64,000 bases of DNA from Oncomelania hupensis (GCA_036898135.1 JBAHVR010000302.1:348001-412000), one strand, 5' to 3'; counted from the first letter of the stretch, positions 10,121 to 20,728 are shown. The notes: generated from the sequence alone by a model not told the origin. Translations and numbers: made by a program.

Positions 10121-11277
10121 TGAAAGTTGTTTTATTATATGAAATACTCTCCATGGTAAATTATGTTGATATTAAAGTAAAAATTAAAATCCGCTGCCAG
10201 AAGCATGCGCAATACATATTAAATATATTTCTATTTATAGTGAGCGCAATGAAAACTCAGGTTTTCAACAACACGTTTTTGCCAGTTTTTTTTCAAAACA
10301 AATTTTTATTTGTCACTGTATTATATATTACCACAGTGCACCGTTTTCAACAAAAGTTTTAAGTGATTAAGATTTTTTTCTTTGGCCACATATGGTTACT
10401 TGAAACATTTCTGTAATAATTATTACTCCACATATATAACATTTTAAGTATGATGTATGCCATAACATTTTATTTCAAGAATGTAAAAACAAACATTGTA
10501 ATATTAATGTTATATACCTATGATATTACATGATGATATAATATTACAAATAACACTATGTAACACAATTTTTGTTCCTGGCTTCTAAGTGTTATATTTC
10601 AATTGCTTATGTCTAAAGTACGTGAAAAAATGACTTCATTAAGCACAAACTTTGCTTACACGACAACAGCACGAAGAAAACTCGTTTTTTGTGAAAATAG
10701 AACGACTTTTTTTTCATTTTCGTCATTTTTATCAGGTAAAACCAAAAATTGCACAAAGAATAGACAAACACAGTCGGAAACCACTCAACAAGGTTCAGAA
10801 ATGTGTAGATTTTCTAGATTTACGATAGTACTGTGAATCACTCTCTCAGTTCAGTTTATAAATTTATAGTCCCCAACATAGTATGCGTATAGGAGACTTT
10901 GGTATTATGATGTCCATGATATAAGAGGTCGTGCTGCAGTAAGAGGTCATATGAAGAGGGAGCGCGGGACGCTGCTACGACGTCCGGAAGAAGACGGAGA
11001 TGGATCGATGGCAGGCATGAGGGGAAGGAGTACGAACGAACGGCGGCAGGAGTAGGACCGGGGTGCCAGGGAGGCCGCCAAGGCCAAGGGAGGGCAAGCA
11101 CAGAGGGGGAAGGATGGGGGGCCCAGCAGTGACCAGGAGGGCGGGGGGAGGGGAACGTACCTAATTATATAAAAATTCTTCAGGACCACATTAAAAGTCG
11201 AGGAGGGCCGGGTAAAAGCTATAAACAATCAAGAATGGACCCATAAAACAAGGAAGGGAAAAAATGGTACAGTGAGG
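10121..11277. other. No gene seen; AT-rich to ~10.85 kb, then GC-richer island
   Basis: The stretch 10121-10850 is AT-rich with nothing recognised. Composition changes sharply at about 10860 to the GC-richer DNA that carries the 69-bp array and the HSE row. Open frames at 10856-11228 on the minus strand are short, proline/serine-rich and unsupported. Confidence 0.4.
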
Positions 11278-11990
11278 AAGGGAAAGTCATTCATGAAAAC
11301 GGATACCCAGGACACAGGGGTCAACTGAAGGTATGAGTCGAGTCATGTGGAGGGGATGGTCAGTCATGGAAACGGATACACAGGCCCCGTGGGGTCGACT
11401 GAAGGTATGAGTCATGTGGAGGGGATGGTCAGTCATGGAAACGGATACCCAGGCCCCGTGGGGTCGACTGAAGGTATGAGCCATGTGGTATGGGATGTCA
11501 ATCATGAAAACGAATCCCCAGGATCCAAGGGATCAACTGAGGTATAAGACATGTGGTGAGAAATGTCAGTAGTGGTATCTAATACCCAGGACACAAGGAT
11601 CAACTGAAGGTATGAGTCATGTGAGGGGGGTGGTGGTGGTCAGTCATGGAAATGGATACCATGGGGTCGACTGGAGGTATGAGCCATGTGGTACCGTATG
11701 AGAGCAAGGTAGCTGAGCGGTATAAGTCAGTCGTGGTAGTAATACCCAGGACCCAATGGGTCAGCTGAGGTTACAATTCGTGTAGTAGTAGCTGAGTGGG
11801 AACATGTCACTTAAGTAGAGCATACCCAGGACCCGAGAAGGTACAGTCGAACCCATGGGCCAGGTGGGGGAATAGGTTACAAACAGGTAACTGAGTGGGG
11901 ATAGTCATCATTAGTAGTTGTAAGACAAAGGAACCCAAGATGAGTTCCGGGGAGAGAACCGGCCAGGCGGTTGGGTCTAAAAGTGTACAG
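11278..11990. repeat. 69-bp tandem array (about 8-9 units, decaying to the right)
   Basis: Units start at GTCATGTGG (11342, 11411, 11480, 11548, 11616, 11683) with 68-69 bp spacing. Each unit contains GGTCAGTCATGGAAACGGAT, ACCCAGG and GGGTCGACTGAAGGTATGAG. The central two units are almost identical; those right of 11700 are degenerate. The array lies downstream of the HSE/TATA block at 12165-12285 when read on the minus strand. The unit length is a multiple of three, but the open frames it gives are short on both strands. Confidence 0.9.
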
Positions 11991-12164
11991 ACACTCGTGA
12001 GCGGTAGGTGCACACCGCGGTCATGAACAGCAGTCCAAAGTTAGTCTACAAGGAGTAGGCTACCAGGTCGGCCATGGAGTCCAGATGCACGTCGCGGCAG
12101 GCAATCCTAACCGCGAAGAAGTCAGGCTCCAGGGCCAGACACTCGAGGACACAGTGGTCGTGTG

Positions 12165-12172
12165 CTTTTATA
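12165..12172 (-). promoter_or_regulatory. TATA box (TATAAAAG) beside the HSE array
   Basis: Minus-strand TATAAAAG lies 19 bp from the proximal end of the heat-shock-element row. Initiation would be expected about 30 bp downstream, around 12140. The sequence match is direct; promoter function is inference. Confidence 0.5.
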
Positions 12173-12190
12173 TTTGTACAGCTACTTTTG

Positions 12191-12285
12191 GAACGTTCAA
12201 GAACGTTCTAGAAAGTTCTGAGAATTTCTCGAAAGTTCTGGAAGTTTCTTGAACGTTCTAGAGTGTTCAGGAGAATTGTAGAAAC
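12191..12285 (-). promoter_or_regulatory. Extended heat-shock-element array (19 pentamer positions)
   Basis: The 95 bp divide into 19 consecutive 5-bp blocks alternating GAAnn and TTCnn, the inverted-pentamer pattern bound by heat-shock factor trimers. Fifteen of the 19 blocks match exactly, including the first six in a row and blocks 8 to 14. Perfect GAAnnTTC units such as GAACGTTC and TTCTAGAA occur several times. A typical strong heat-shock promoter has three to six pentamers, so this is unusually long. It could also be a decayed 10-bp minisatellite that only looks like an HSE. Confidence 0.7.
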
Positions 12286-12589
12286 ATGTGGACAACTCTA
12301 GCAGTTCAGGGAGGAAGCTCGGCATTGAAAGCAAATCGATAATTTTCTCGAACACACGCGATTTTCCAAATTTCATTGTCCCGGTCACAGAAGCAAAGTT
12401 TTTCTGGAATAACTGCGATTTCCTTTCTTTTCTAGACCTAACGGGTTAGGAAAACACACTTTGAACCCAGGAACAGAACAAAAGTGAAAATTTGTTACAT
12501 AGTGTAATTACATAAGAATCTCAAAGGACTGTTTTACTATGGACCACCAGCTTACTGCTACATATAATTATGTTACCTTCTTCTTTGGT
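12286..12589. other. No gene seen between HSE array and Y1
   Basis: A few degenerate pentamers continue to about 12320. The rest is AT-rich with no recognised element. Confidence 0.4.
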
Positions 12590-12601
12590 GGTAGAGCGGC
12601 C

Positions 12602-13444
12602 GACCCCCGTTGGGGTGCCGAGGGTTTCAGTATAAATAGTATCCCCACTTTCTGGAAATTTAGTGCTTTAAATTCCCACTGTCGCTGTCTTTCTCATATG
12701 CTCTTTCTCAGTCCGGCCTGCTCTGTTCTATCAATCTGCTATACTATCTTTTTCTTCGCTAGACCAGTCACCTACCTTTTTTCTTGAAAACTATTCCGGG
12801 ACAAGACTCCTTGTTTGTGTGTGAGGTCTGTTGGATCAACTTGGGAATATTGGACGCTTTCTGCCAGGTGGTCACTAGGGCTTCCTATGATGTTATTATT
12901 TAGCAATGTAGGCATTTTATATGTATATGTTTTGTTGATAATTTATAATGATGTTTGTATTCTATTTTGTTTTTGTAAACAGGGGTTCGATAAGTTGGGG
13001 TGAAGCCTCAGCCGTCCCCTGCGTGGGATGTCTTTATTGTAAAGTGATTGGCTGGTGGAGGGCATTCAGTTTTCCCACTAGGGTTGTTTCGGCAGATCTT
13101 TTATGCGGATTGGGGGTTGTCCGGTCCTGATTTGGCTCGGAAGAGTCCGCTGGACCTAAAGCAACAATTATGTAATGTAATGTAATGTTGATAATTTATA
13201 ATGATGTTTGTATTCTATTTTGTTTTTGTAAACGGGGGTTCGATAAGTTGGGGTGAAGCCTCAGCCGTCCCCTGCGTGGGATATCTTTATTGTAAAGTGA
13301 CTGGCTGGTGGAGGGCATTCAGTTTTCCCACTAGGGTTGTTTCAGCAGATCTTTTATGCGGATTGGGGGTTGTCCGGTCCTGATTTGGTTCGGAAGAGTC
13401 CGCTAAACCTAAAGCAACAATTATGTAATGTAATGTAATGTAAA
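12602..13444 (+). mobile_element. Family Y retroposon copy 1, with its 3' half duplicated in tandem
   Basis: Flanked by GGTAGAGCGGCC (12590-12601) and GGTAAAGCGGCC (13445-13456), a 12-bp target duplication with one mismatch. It begins at ACCCCCGTTGGGG. The 3' half occurs twice in tandem (12934-13186 and 13187-13439, 253 bp each), each ending in CCTAAAGCAACAATTATG plus a TGTAA tail. The two halves differ at only a few bases. The single pair of flanking duplications shows the whole is one insertion. Confidence 0.9.
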
Positions 13445-13456
13445 GGTAAAGCGGCC

Positions 13457-13870
13457 ACAATAAATGTGTTGATTCATTGGCTGCTGTAGGTTGTTACTAG
13501 AGAGATGCCATGTGCTCCATGTTAAGTTTGACATTTTGCAAACTTGGCAAAACTTTAATATTTTTGGAACATGATATTCATAAGTTATAATGGTCTGCCT
13601 TTGTGAGTGGATTAATTTGCCAGATATTTGAAACAGCTATCTTGAATAATGGCTTGGGTTTTTATGAGGAACGTAAACTGGTGATAATGAGGATCTGACA
13701 GAGCATTCATTTAATATATATAAATTGTATAGCCTTTATAACAAGTCATGTGAAATTTATATGGCATATTTTAAAGTTAACTTGACTAGTATCTTCTTGG
13801 TGTTTGTCGTGAAATTTGCTGCTGATTGTGTGAGTATCTATCTGAAAATGCGAGTGCATAAATTGTTTAA
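13457..13870. other. No gene seen
   Basis: AT-rich intergenic sequence without recognisable repeats or coding exons. Confidence 0.5.
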
Positions 13871-14137
13871 CCCTTTGCTTTTGACAAGCTACTCGTGTTC
13901 CTAGGGCAGGGTAATTGTCATCGTTAGTTTGAAAAATTTTGTTAGTACAATTTCAGCAGTCAACAAAACACAAATTCACAGCAATCAGACGTTAGCTGTT
14001 GAATATTTATCAGTTAGTTATAACACTGTTTTCATTGGCAAGTAATGGCTTTCCTTTTGGGAATGATTACCCTCGCAAGCCAGATTTGCTTGGCAAATGG
14101 TTGTAACTTGGTGCAATACCCCTTTGGTAGCAAAGGG
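13871..14137. mobile_element. piggyBac-type MITE, 267 bp
   Basis: TTAA at 13867-13870 precedes CCCTTTGCT; the right end AGCAAAGGG is followed by TTAT (14138-14141). The terminal inverted repeat is about 9 bp, with short partial extensions. It has no coding capacity and is probably an old non-autonomous relative of piggyBac elements. Confidence 0.55.
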
Positions 14138-14141
14138 TTAT

Positions 14142-15000
14142 AAAAAATGGCCTGATTGATCAACGTTAGTTCTGGATTTTTAGTATAAATATGCAGTTTA
14201 TTATACACAATCTTGTTCTTGTTGCATTCATGAAAAAAAAAGAAACTCATTCAAATTGAACACATATACATGGATTAAAAACAAAATTATTCCTTACTGT
14301 GATATAAATTATTGTTGTATTTATTTTTTTCTAAACAGATCTTGAATAGAAACTTTTTATTGTTGAAATCATGTATTTGCCATAGTATAAGGTGGTTGGG
14401 AGTTATTAATTATTTTATGGTAATGTTGCTTGCCAAAGTAATTAATAATGACGTTTATTTAATTAATTTGTTGTTTCAGATTGGTTTGGTGTAGACATTG
14501 AATCATTGTTAGCTGTACTGGTTCTGTAGATCTGGTTTTTGCTGTGTTGAACTTCTTATTTTCTAGCAGTCAAATTATGTACAATTGACTTCATATCAGA
14601 AAACAAATCATCTTGTATCTAACAGTTTAATTGTTTATTTCTTTTTTTTTTTTTTAAATCATGCGCACGTGTAATAATTGTTTAAATTATGCAATTCAAG
14701 GCGTTGGCATTCAGTCATTTTAAGTCATGCTTGCTACAGGTGTGCCCAAATTCAGATATTTTTGCATGTGCAAATCAGCACGGGTTCCCCTTTAGTGTTT
14801 AGGCCTGCATATATTTGATTGCCATGTACAAAGTGTGAATGGGTATTTGAATTGAAAAAAAAAATTGATTTGTTATTTCAAGTTTTTTGTTCTTCTTGTA
14901 TTCAGTTTTAGTTTTGTTGGCTTTTGCAGATTATTACAATATTTAATAAAGAAAGAAAAAGAAGTCATTGCTTACTGTCCTTGTCATCTGCTGCTTTGAA

Positions 15001-15055
<55 letters not shown>

Positions 15056-15566
15056 CTGGAATGTGAGAATAAGGTAAAGATTATGTTAGCATTGAGAATG
15101 AAGTAATCGACACGTAGGCCTACACGGTTTGCTCAGCTGTGCGTGATACAGATGTGCATCTTGGTGACAAGGGTTTGAGCCTGGCTTCAGCAAACTTATT
15201 TTGTGCATGCTGAATCTCCGTGGACACGCCACACCAAGCTCTCGTTACATATAACAAGATTGTGTGTGGTTGAGTGAGCTTTTAAAAAAAAAATCTCTCT
15301 CCCCATTCTCCCTCTTCCCCACTAAAAAACAACAACAAAACCCAACCATTAAAAGCCTCAACTCAAAAGCTTTGTTTACCTTTTGGCGAAAACGGGTTTA
15401 CCCCAAAATTCGCATTATTATTACATTAAACGATAATAAAGCGGGCTTTCTTTGCTCAAAGCAACCGCTAACGTTTGAATTTACCATTCCTGTTCTGAAA
15501 GGGAGCGAGTTCCCCCTGTTTAACTGTACATTACTTACCATATATATACATGTATATGGGTGACCT
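14142..15566. other. Intergenic, no gene seen; (TG)n(AG)n at 15000-15054
   Basis: Contains a T-run at 14640-14655 and a compound (TG)10(AG)16-type microsatellite at 15000-15054. No splice-supported coding exon was found. Confidence 0.5.
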
Positions 15567-15579
15567 TTGACCCTAGTTT

Positions 15580-16278
15580 ACCCCTTGGGGTCATGAGCAA
15601 TCTTGCCACTGTAGATTGTTCTAACCTATAAAGGGAAAAGTAAAAGCCCCAGATGAAAACCTGTCTTGACTTTGTGGGCATGACCAATTCACTGCGGCAA
15701 CAGTACCCCCGTTGGGGTGCCGGGGGTTTCAGTATAACTAGTATCCCCACTTTCTGGAAATTTAGTGCTTTAAATTCCCACTGTCGCTGTCTTCCTCATT
15801 TACTCTTTCCCATTCCTGCTCTGTCCTATCACTCTGCTATACTATCTTCTTCTTCGCTAGATCAATGACCTACCTTTTTTCTTGAAAACTCTTCCTGGAC
15901 AAGACTCCTTGTTTGTGTATGAGGTCTGTTGGATCAGCTTGGGAGTGTTGGACGCTTTCTGCCGGGTGGTCACTAGGGCTTCCTATGATGTTATTATTTA
16001 GCAATATAGGCATTTTATATGTATATGTTTTGTTGATAATTTATAATGATGTTTGTATTCTATTTTGTTTTTGTAACCGGGGGTTCGAGTAGTTGGGGTA
16101 AAAGCCTGAGCCGTCCCCTGCGTGGGATGTCTTTATTGTAAAGTGACTGGCCGGTGGAGGGCGTTCAATTTTCCCACTAGGGTTGTTTCAGCAGATCTTT
16201 TATGCGGATCGGGGGTTGTCCGGTCCTGATTTGGCTCGGAAGAGTCCGCTGGACCTAAAGCAACAATCAATCAATCAA
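15580..16278 (+). mobile_element. Family Y retroposon copy 2, longest form (699 bp)
   Basis: A perfect 13-bp target duplication TTGACCCTAGTTT flanks it (15567-15579 and 16279-16291). It starts ACCCCTTGGGGTCATGAGC, which precedes the CCCCGTTGGGG block shared by all copies, and ends CTAAAGCAACAATCAATCAA with an AATC tail. No protein is encoded and no pol III boxes are obvious. It looks like a non-autonomous LINE-mobilised element. Confidence 0.92.
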
Positions 16279-16291
16279 TTGACCCTAGTTT

Positions 16292-16380
16292 TGAATGAAC
16301 CACGCTGCTTCAAGACAGCGTCCCTGATTGGGCTCTTTGCAGTCCGCTGGACCCTATAAACAATGACTGGCTAACTAACT
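16292..16380 (+). mobile_element. 3' tail fragment of a Y-related subfamily
   Basis: It contains CTCTTTGCAGTCCGCTGGAC, then CCTATAAACAATGACTGG and a CTAA tail. The same variant, inverted, forms the 3' end of the copy at 55363-55949 (TATAGGGTCCAGCGGACTGC). Y copy 2 is inserted immediately to its left. Confidence 0.6.
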
Positions 16381-16469
16381 ATGGTGTCTTGGGTAGGATG
16401 GGGTCTATTGTTTCAACCTACAACGAACAATTTTACTGAGCAACCTAGAGACAATGCTGGGTGCACTGG

Positions 16470-17165
16470 CGTTTCTGGCTCTCATCCGTCTAGGACATGA
16501 GCGTCGGGATCTGTAAAGCCCGTGCAGTGGACTGACTGACTGATTGTTGCTTTAGGTCCAGCGACTCTTCCGAGCCAAATCAGGACCGGACAACCCCCAA
16601 TCCGCATAAAAGATCTGCCGAAACAACCCTAGTGGTTATAAATCATCAACAAAACATGTACAAATAAAATGCCTATAGTGCTAAATAATAACATCATAGG
16701 AAGCCCTAGTGACCACCCAGCAGAAAGCGTCCAACACTCCCAAGCTGATCCAACAGACCTCATACACAAACAAGGAGTCTTGTCTAGGAAGAGTTTTCAA
16801 GAAAAAAGGTAGGTCATTGATCTAGCGAGGAAGAAGATAGTATAGCAGAGTGATAGGACAGATCAGGAATGGGAAAGAGCAAATGAGGAAGACAGCGACA
16901 GTGGGAATTTAAAGCACTAAATTTCCAGAAAGTGGGGATACTATTTATACTGAAACCCCCGGCACTCCAACGGGGGTACTGTTGCCGCAGTGAATCAGTC
17001 ATGCCTACAAAGGCAAGACAGGTTTTCAACTGGGGCTTTCACTTTTCCCTTTATAGGTTAGAACAATCTACAGTGGCAAGATTGCTCATGACCCCAAGGG
17101 GTCGTGCAGTGGAAGGCATGCATACACAGACTAGATCTCAGTATATACTCTCATCCGAAAGAGTA
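16470..17165 (+). mobile_element. Family Z copy, interrupted by Y copy 3
   Basis: The left part (16470-16531) reads TCCGTCTAGGACATGAGCGT and then CCCGTGCAGTGGA. The right part (17103-17165) resumes with CGTGCAGTGGAAGGCATG and ACACAGACTAGATCTC. The break is exactly the Y insertion 16532-17102. Confidence 0.8.
16532..17102 (-). mobile_element. Family Y retroposon copy 3 (571 bp), inserted in family Z
   Basis: A perfect 11-bp duplication CGTGCAGTGGA flanks it (16521-16531 and 17103-17113). The 5' end on the minus strand is ACCCCTTGGGGTC, the same start as copy 2, so this start is probably the true 5' end of the long form. It has an internal deletion of roughly 130 bp relative to copy 2 and a (GACT)n-like tail. 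Together with copy 2 it forms a large inverted repeat of two independent insertions. Confidence 0.92.
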
Positions 17166-17820
17166 ACGTCTACACTTATCTTTAAAACAAACACAAAAAC
17201 ATTAATGCTCTAAAGCCTCATTGTAGCATCATTTTATTTAGACTTCAGTGGTATATAAGTTGTTTTGTTCATGTCTGCATCTTATCAGTTGCCTATCAAC
17301 TGAAAATTGCAGACAGTGAATAAGCACACTGAACATGACAATGAAAACATTCTGATACAAGTAACTTCTAATCTGTATAGTTCAGATTAAGAGAAGCCAA
17401 ATCATAGTGTTTTTTTTTTGTTGTTTTTTCTCTTGTATTAATATCAATGTTTGTTTGTTGTTTCCTGTCGTCCGCCAGTAAAATTTTTTATACATTATTT
17501 GGGTAGCCACTCATTTAAGCCTTGTGCTTCTGTGCGTCATGTTGGTTTGCCTTGCATTTTAATATTTGGGTTGTTGAATACATTTATGTTTAAACCAAAA
17601 CATAAACGTTAAAACAAATCATAAGTATGGTACAAAAATATTCTTTTAAATTATAATACAAAATACAGTCTCTCTTCGCACTAGCCTCTCTCTCTCCCTC
17701 CCTCCCTCTCTCTCAGTTACCTCTTGCTCCTCTCTCCCACTCCCTTTTCCCTACCGCTTTCTCCCTCCCCGCCCCCATATTCAAAAGAGAATTCGAATCA
17801 AACCCGTGAACATGTAATTA
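17166..17820. other. No gene seen; pyrimidine-rich tract at ~17680-17780
   Basis: AT-rich, with a CT-rich low-complexity block. Nothing else is recognised. Confidence 0.5.
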
Positions 17821-18632
17821 TATGGCGTGCCGTATGACGCCCTTCTAGCGCCAAAACCTGATAATTACAAATATAATGAGATATTTTAAAATATCATGGG
17901 ATAATCACAATTATTAAGGGATAATTACAATTATCATTGAAAAATAATAAATATCTGCGCGTGATCATGTTTAGTTTTCAGTTTGGCTCTAGCAATCCGC
18001 CTGAAAATGTGCCACAACGAAAAATTGTAATTATCACATAATAATTACAATTTTCACTTCATAATTACAATTTTTACGTGATCATGCTTAATTCTGACTA
18101 AGGCGGCGCTTACTAGCGCCAAAACGTGCATTTACAGGTATCAGTGATAATAGTTATTAACACGTGTTCTGGGTAATACACATGATGACGGCCTACTAGC
18201 GCCAAAACCTGATAATTACAAATATCATGTGATAATTATAAATATCAACGACATATTTACAATTAACACGTAAAAACTGTACTTATCAAGTGAAAATTAA
18301 AATTTTCGGTTTTGGTCCATTTCCAGACGGATGCTAGAGCCAAAACTGAAACTTAAACATCATCACGCGAAGATATGTGTACTTTTTCAATGATAAATGT
18401 AATTATCCCTATATAATTGTAATTTTCCTATGATATTTGTAATTATTTCATGATATTTGTAATTATCAGGTTTTAGAGCTAGGAAAGCGTGGCAAATATT
18501 GATAATTATTAATCAACATCGTGGATTACCGGTATCTCCGTAAATTACACAGAACACGTGTTAATTTCAATTTTCTAGTGATAATGGTAACTCTCGCTTT
18601 TGGCGCTAGTAGGCCGTCATAGTGCCATGTTA
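17821..18632. repeat. AT-rich foldback element with CTAGCGCCAAAA motifs
   Basis: The outer arms (about 17821-17870 and 18581-18632) are inverted and roughly 80% alike: a TATGACG..CCTTCTAGCGCCAAAAC block faces GTTTTGGCGCTAGTAGGCCGTCATA-like sequence. The motif CTAGCGCCAAAA recurs inside at about 18114 and 18198, and inverted related copies occur at about 18465. The spacer is built from repeated TAATTACAA and ATATCATG-like words. There is no coding capacity, and no clear target duplication was found. Confidence 0.65.
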
Positions 18633-18737
18633 CTATGACCATTGGCGTAAACGTCACTGTTGCACAGTTGGACGTTTTACACGACACGATACAAGGATAA
18701 TTATTAAAAAATATATTTATATTTACTCGTTCTTCTA

Positions 18738-19032
18738 GAGCGCTTTTCCAGCTCAAGAGCTGCTCAAGGCGCTGGCCGATACAGGATCTAACTTAAGCCA
18801 CCCGAGGCGCCCACTTGCAACCTTTGGGCGCATAGTCTGACGCTACGGAGCACAATCCTGTGCGACCGGGTATGGAGAAAGAGGACCTTGGTGCTTGATG
18901 TCCTGGGTGCCTTTATGTAGCTGGCAGTCACTCCATCTAGGACATGAGCGTCCGGATCTTTGAAGTTCGTGCGATGGAATGCGTTCGTGCACGGACTAGA
19001 CTTCGGTTTATACCCTCGTTGGAGGGAGTAAT
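18738..19032 (+). mobile_element. Family Z repeat, most complete copy
   Basis: It runs from GAGCGCTTTTCCAGCTCAAG through GATACAGGATCTAACTTAAG, TCTAGGACATGAGCGTCCGG and GGACTAGACTTCGGTTTATA to GGAGGGAGTAAT. No B box was found. It is a short interspersed repeat of unknown origin with copies at 290-600, 16470-17165, 25931-26176 and 48380-48630. Confidence 0.8.
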
Positions 19033-19622
19033 ACTCATAATAAACACGCTACGGCACTTGTCAGTTGTAACTTAACATGAACTAAAAAAACATAGAACAA
19101 ATCAATGCCTTCAACAACAAACTACGACGACAACAACAAAAACACCAGCAACACCGCCACCAGCAAAAGTAACAACGATTTAAAAAAGTTAAAAAGGGTA
19201 ACATCGGGGTGCTGTTGAGATTGGGGAGGGGTGGGGAGGAGGGGCATGAAAAACATTACGAAAGATATATCACAGCTGTCTGCCCGCAAATTCATTCAGT
19301 AAATTCAACTGATACCAATACAGTTATCATTGATTCTATGGAAAAATAACAATACTAAGAATGATGATAGAAAGAACATGAGGCCAAGTCGGATAATCTG
19401 AGTATGAAACATAATCACACACATAAAAAAATATCAGCAACATTTTCATTTACCGGTTTGATATCGCCGAAAGAACGATGGATGTTTATGAAATTATTGT
19501 ATAGTCTATGTAGGTATTAAAAAGTCAAACATATGATTGTTAAAATGATATAATTCGAAATATTATCCGTGCACGTAGAGAATAAACATAGGGCTGCTAC
19601 CAGTATGCTATCGTTGACCCAC
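19033..19622. other. No gene seen
   Basis: AT-rich with an ACAACAACA-rich patch at about 19110-19170. No coding exon is recognised. Confidence 0.5.
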
Positions 19623-19634
19623 TACATACGATCA

Positions 19635-20212
19635 TTACATTACATTACATGATTATTGCTTTAGGTCCAGCGGACTCTTCCGAGCCAAATCAGGACCGGA
19701 CAACCCCTGATCCGCATAAAAGATCTGCTGAAACAACCCTAGTGATAAAACTGAAAGCTCTCCACCAGCCAGTCACTTTACAATAAAGACATCCCACGCA
19801 GGGGACGCTGAGGCTGTACTCTAATTTATCGAACCCCCGTTTACAAAAACAAAATAGAATACAAACGTCATTATAAATTATCAACAAAACACATACATAT
19901 AAAATGCCTACATTGCTAAATAATAACCTCATAGGAAGCCATAGTGACCACCTGGCAGAAAGCGTCCAATATTCCCAAGCTGATCCAACAGACCTCATAC
20001 ACAAATAAGGAGTCTTGTCCCGGAAGAGTTTTCAAGAAAAAAGGTAGGTCACTGGTCTAGCGAAGAAGAAGATAATATAGCAGATTGATAGAACAGAGCA
20101 GGAATGAGAAAGAGCAAATGAGAAAGACAGCGACAGTGGGAATTTAAAGCACTAAATTTCCAGAAAGTGGGGATACTATTTATACTAAAACCTCCGGCAC
20201 CCCAACGGGGGT
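19635..20212 (-). mobile_element. Family Y retroposon copy 4 (578 bp)
   Basis: A perfect 12-bp target duplication TACATACGATCA flanks it (19623-19634 and 20213-20224). On the minus strand it starts ACCCCCGTTGGGG, the short-form start, and ends in an ATGTA-repeat tail. Confidence 0.93.
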
Positions 20213-20276
20213 TACATACGATCAAGGATTCACTACGCTTGTAGGCTATCATAGCTCTGTGCCAACGTCAAAATCA

Positions 20277-20330
20277 AAATCAATACAACTTATGTTAATC
20301 TGATGAATAAAAATTGATACAACAAAACAA
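20277..20330 (+). mobile_element. 54-bp micro-insertion of family V
   Basis: A 14-bp duplication CAACGTCAAAATCA flanks it (20263-20276 and 20331-20344). The core ACTTATGTTAATCTGATGAA then TAAAAATTGAT matches 31456-31503. It resembles the last bases of a CR1/L2-like LINE. Confidence 0.85.
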
Positions 20331-20728
20331 CAACGTCAAAATCATCCCATTTCCCATTGAAAGGGATTCAGCTTGCATTTGACGTCGTTGTCGTAGACAC
20401 CAATAGATCCAGGTTTGCTTTGAGTAATTAAGTTCATTATATTTTGGGGTAGGATGTACAATGTGTTAATTCTTCCACGTATAATGATGGGAGGTGGAAA
20501 TACAACTTAACAGTTTGAAACTTGTTCACCGCGAAAATGTTCCGTTGTTTCGTGATGTATCCAAACCTTCAAAAGGTAGGGAAATTGGAATCCATTCACG
20601 ATTCTGAATCCTTGTTATCGTTACTTTGTGGAAAATTGGACATTGCCAACTCAAACATTAAGGAATGTAATATAGCGCGGTGCTGTCAGTCCGTCTTTTA
20701 ATAGCCACAATACACATAATCATTTTAA

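Noticed and set aside
11287..11547. Repeat protein encoded by the 69-bp array
   Set aside because: Frames are short, open on both strands because the unit is a multiple of three, and break as soon as units become 68 bp.
15580..17102. Palindromic duplication or hairpin transposon
   Set aside because: The two arms have different target duplications, so they are two separate family Y insertions.
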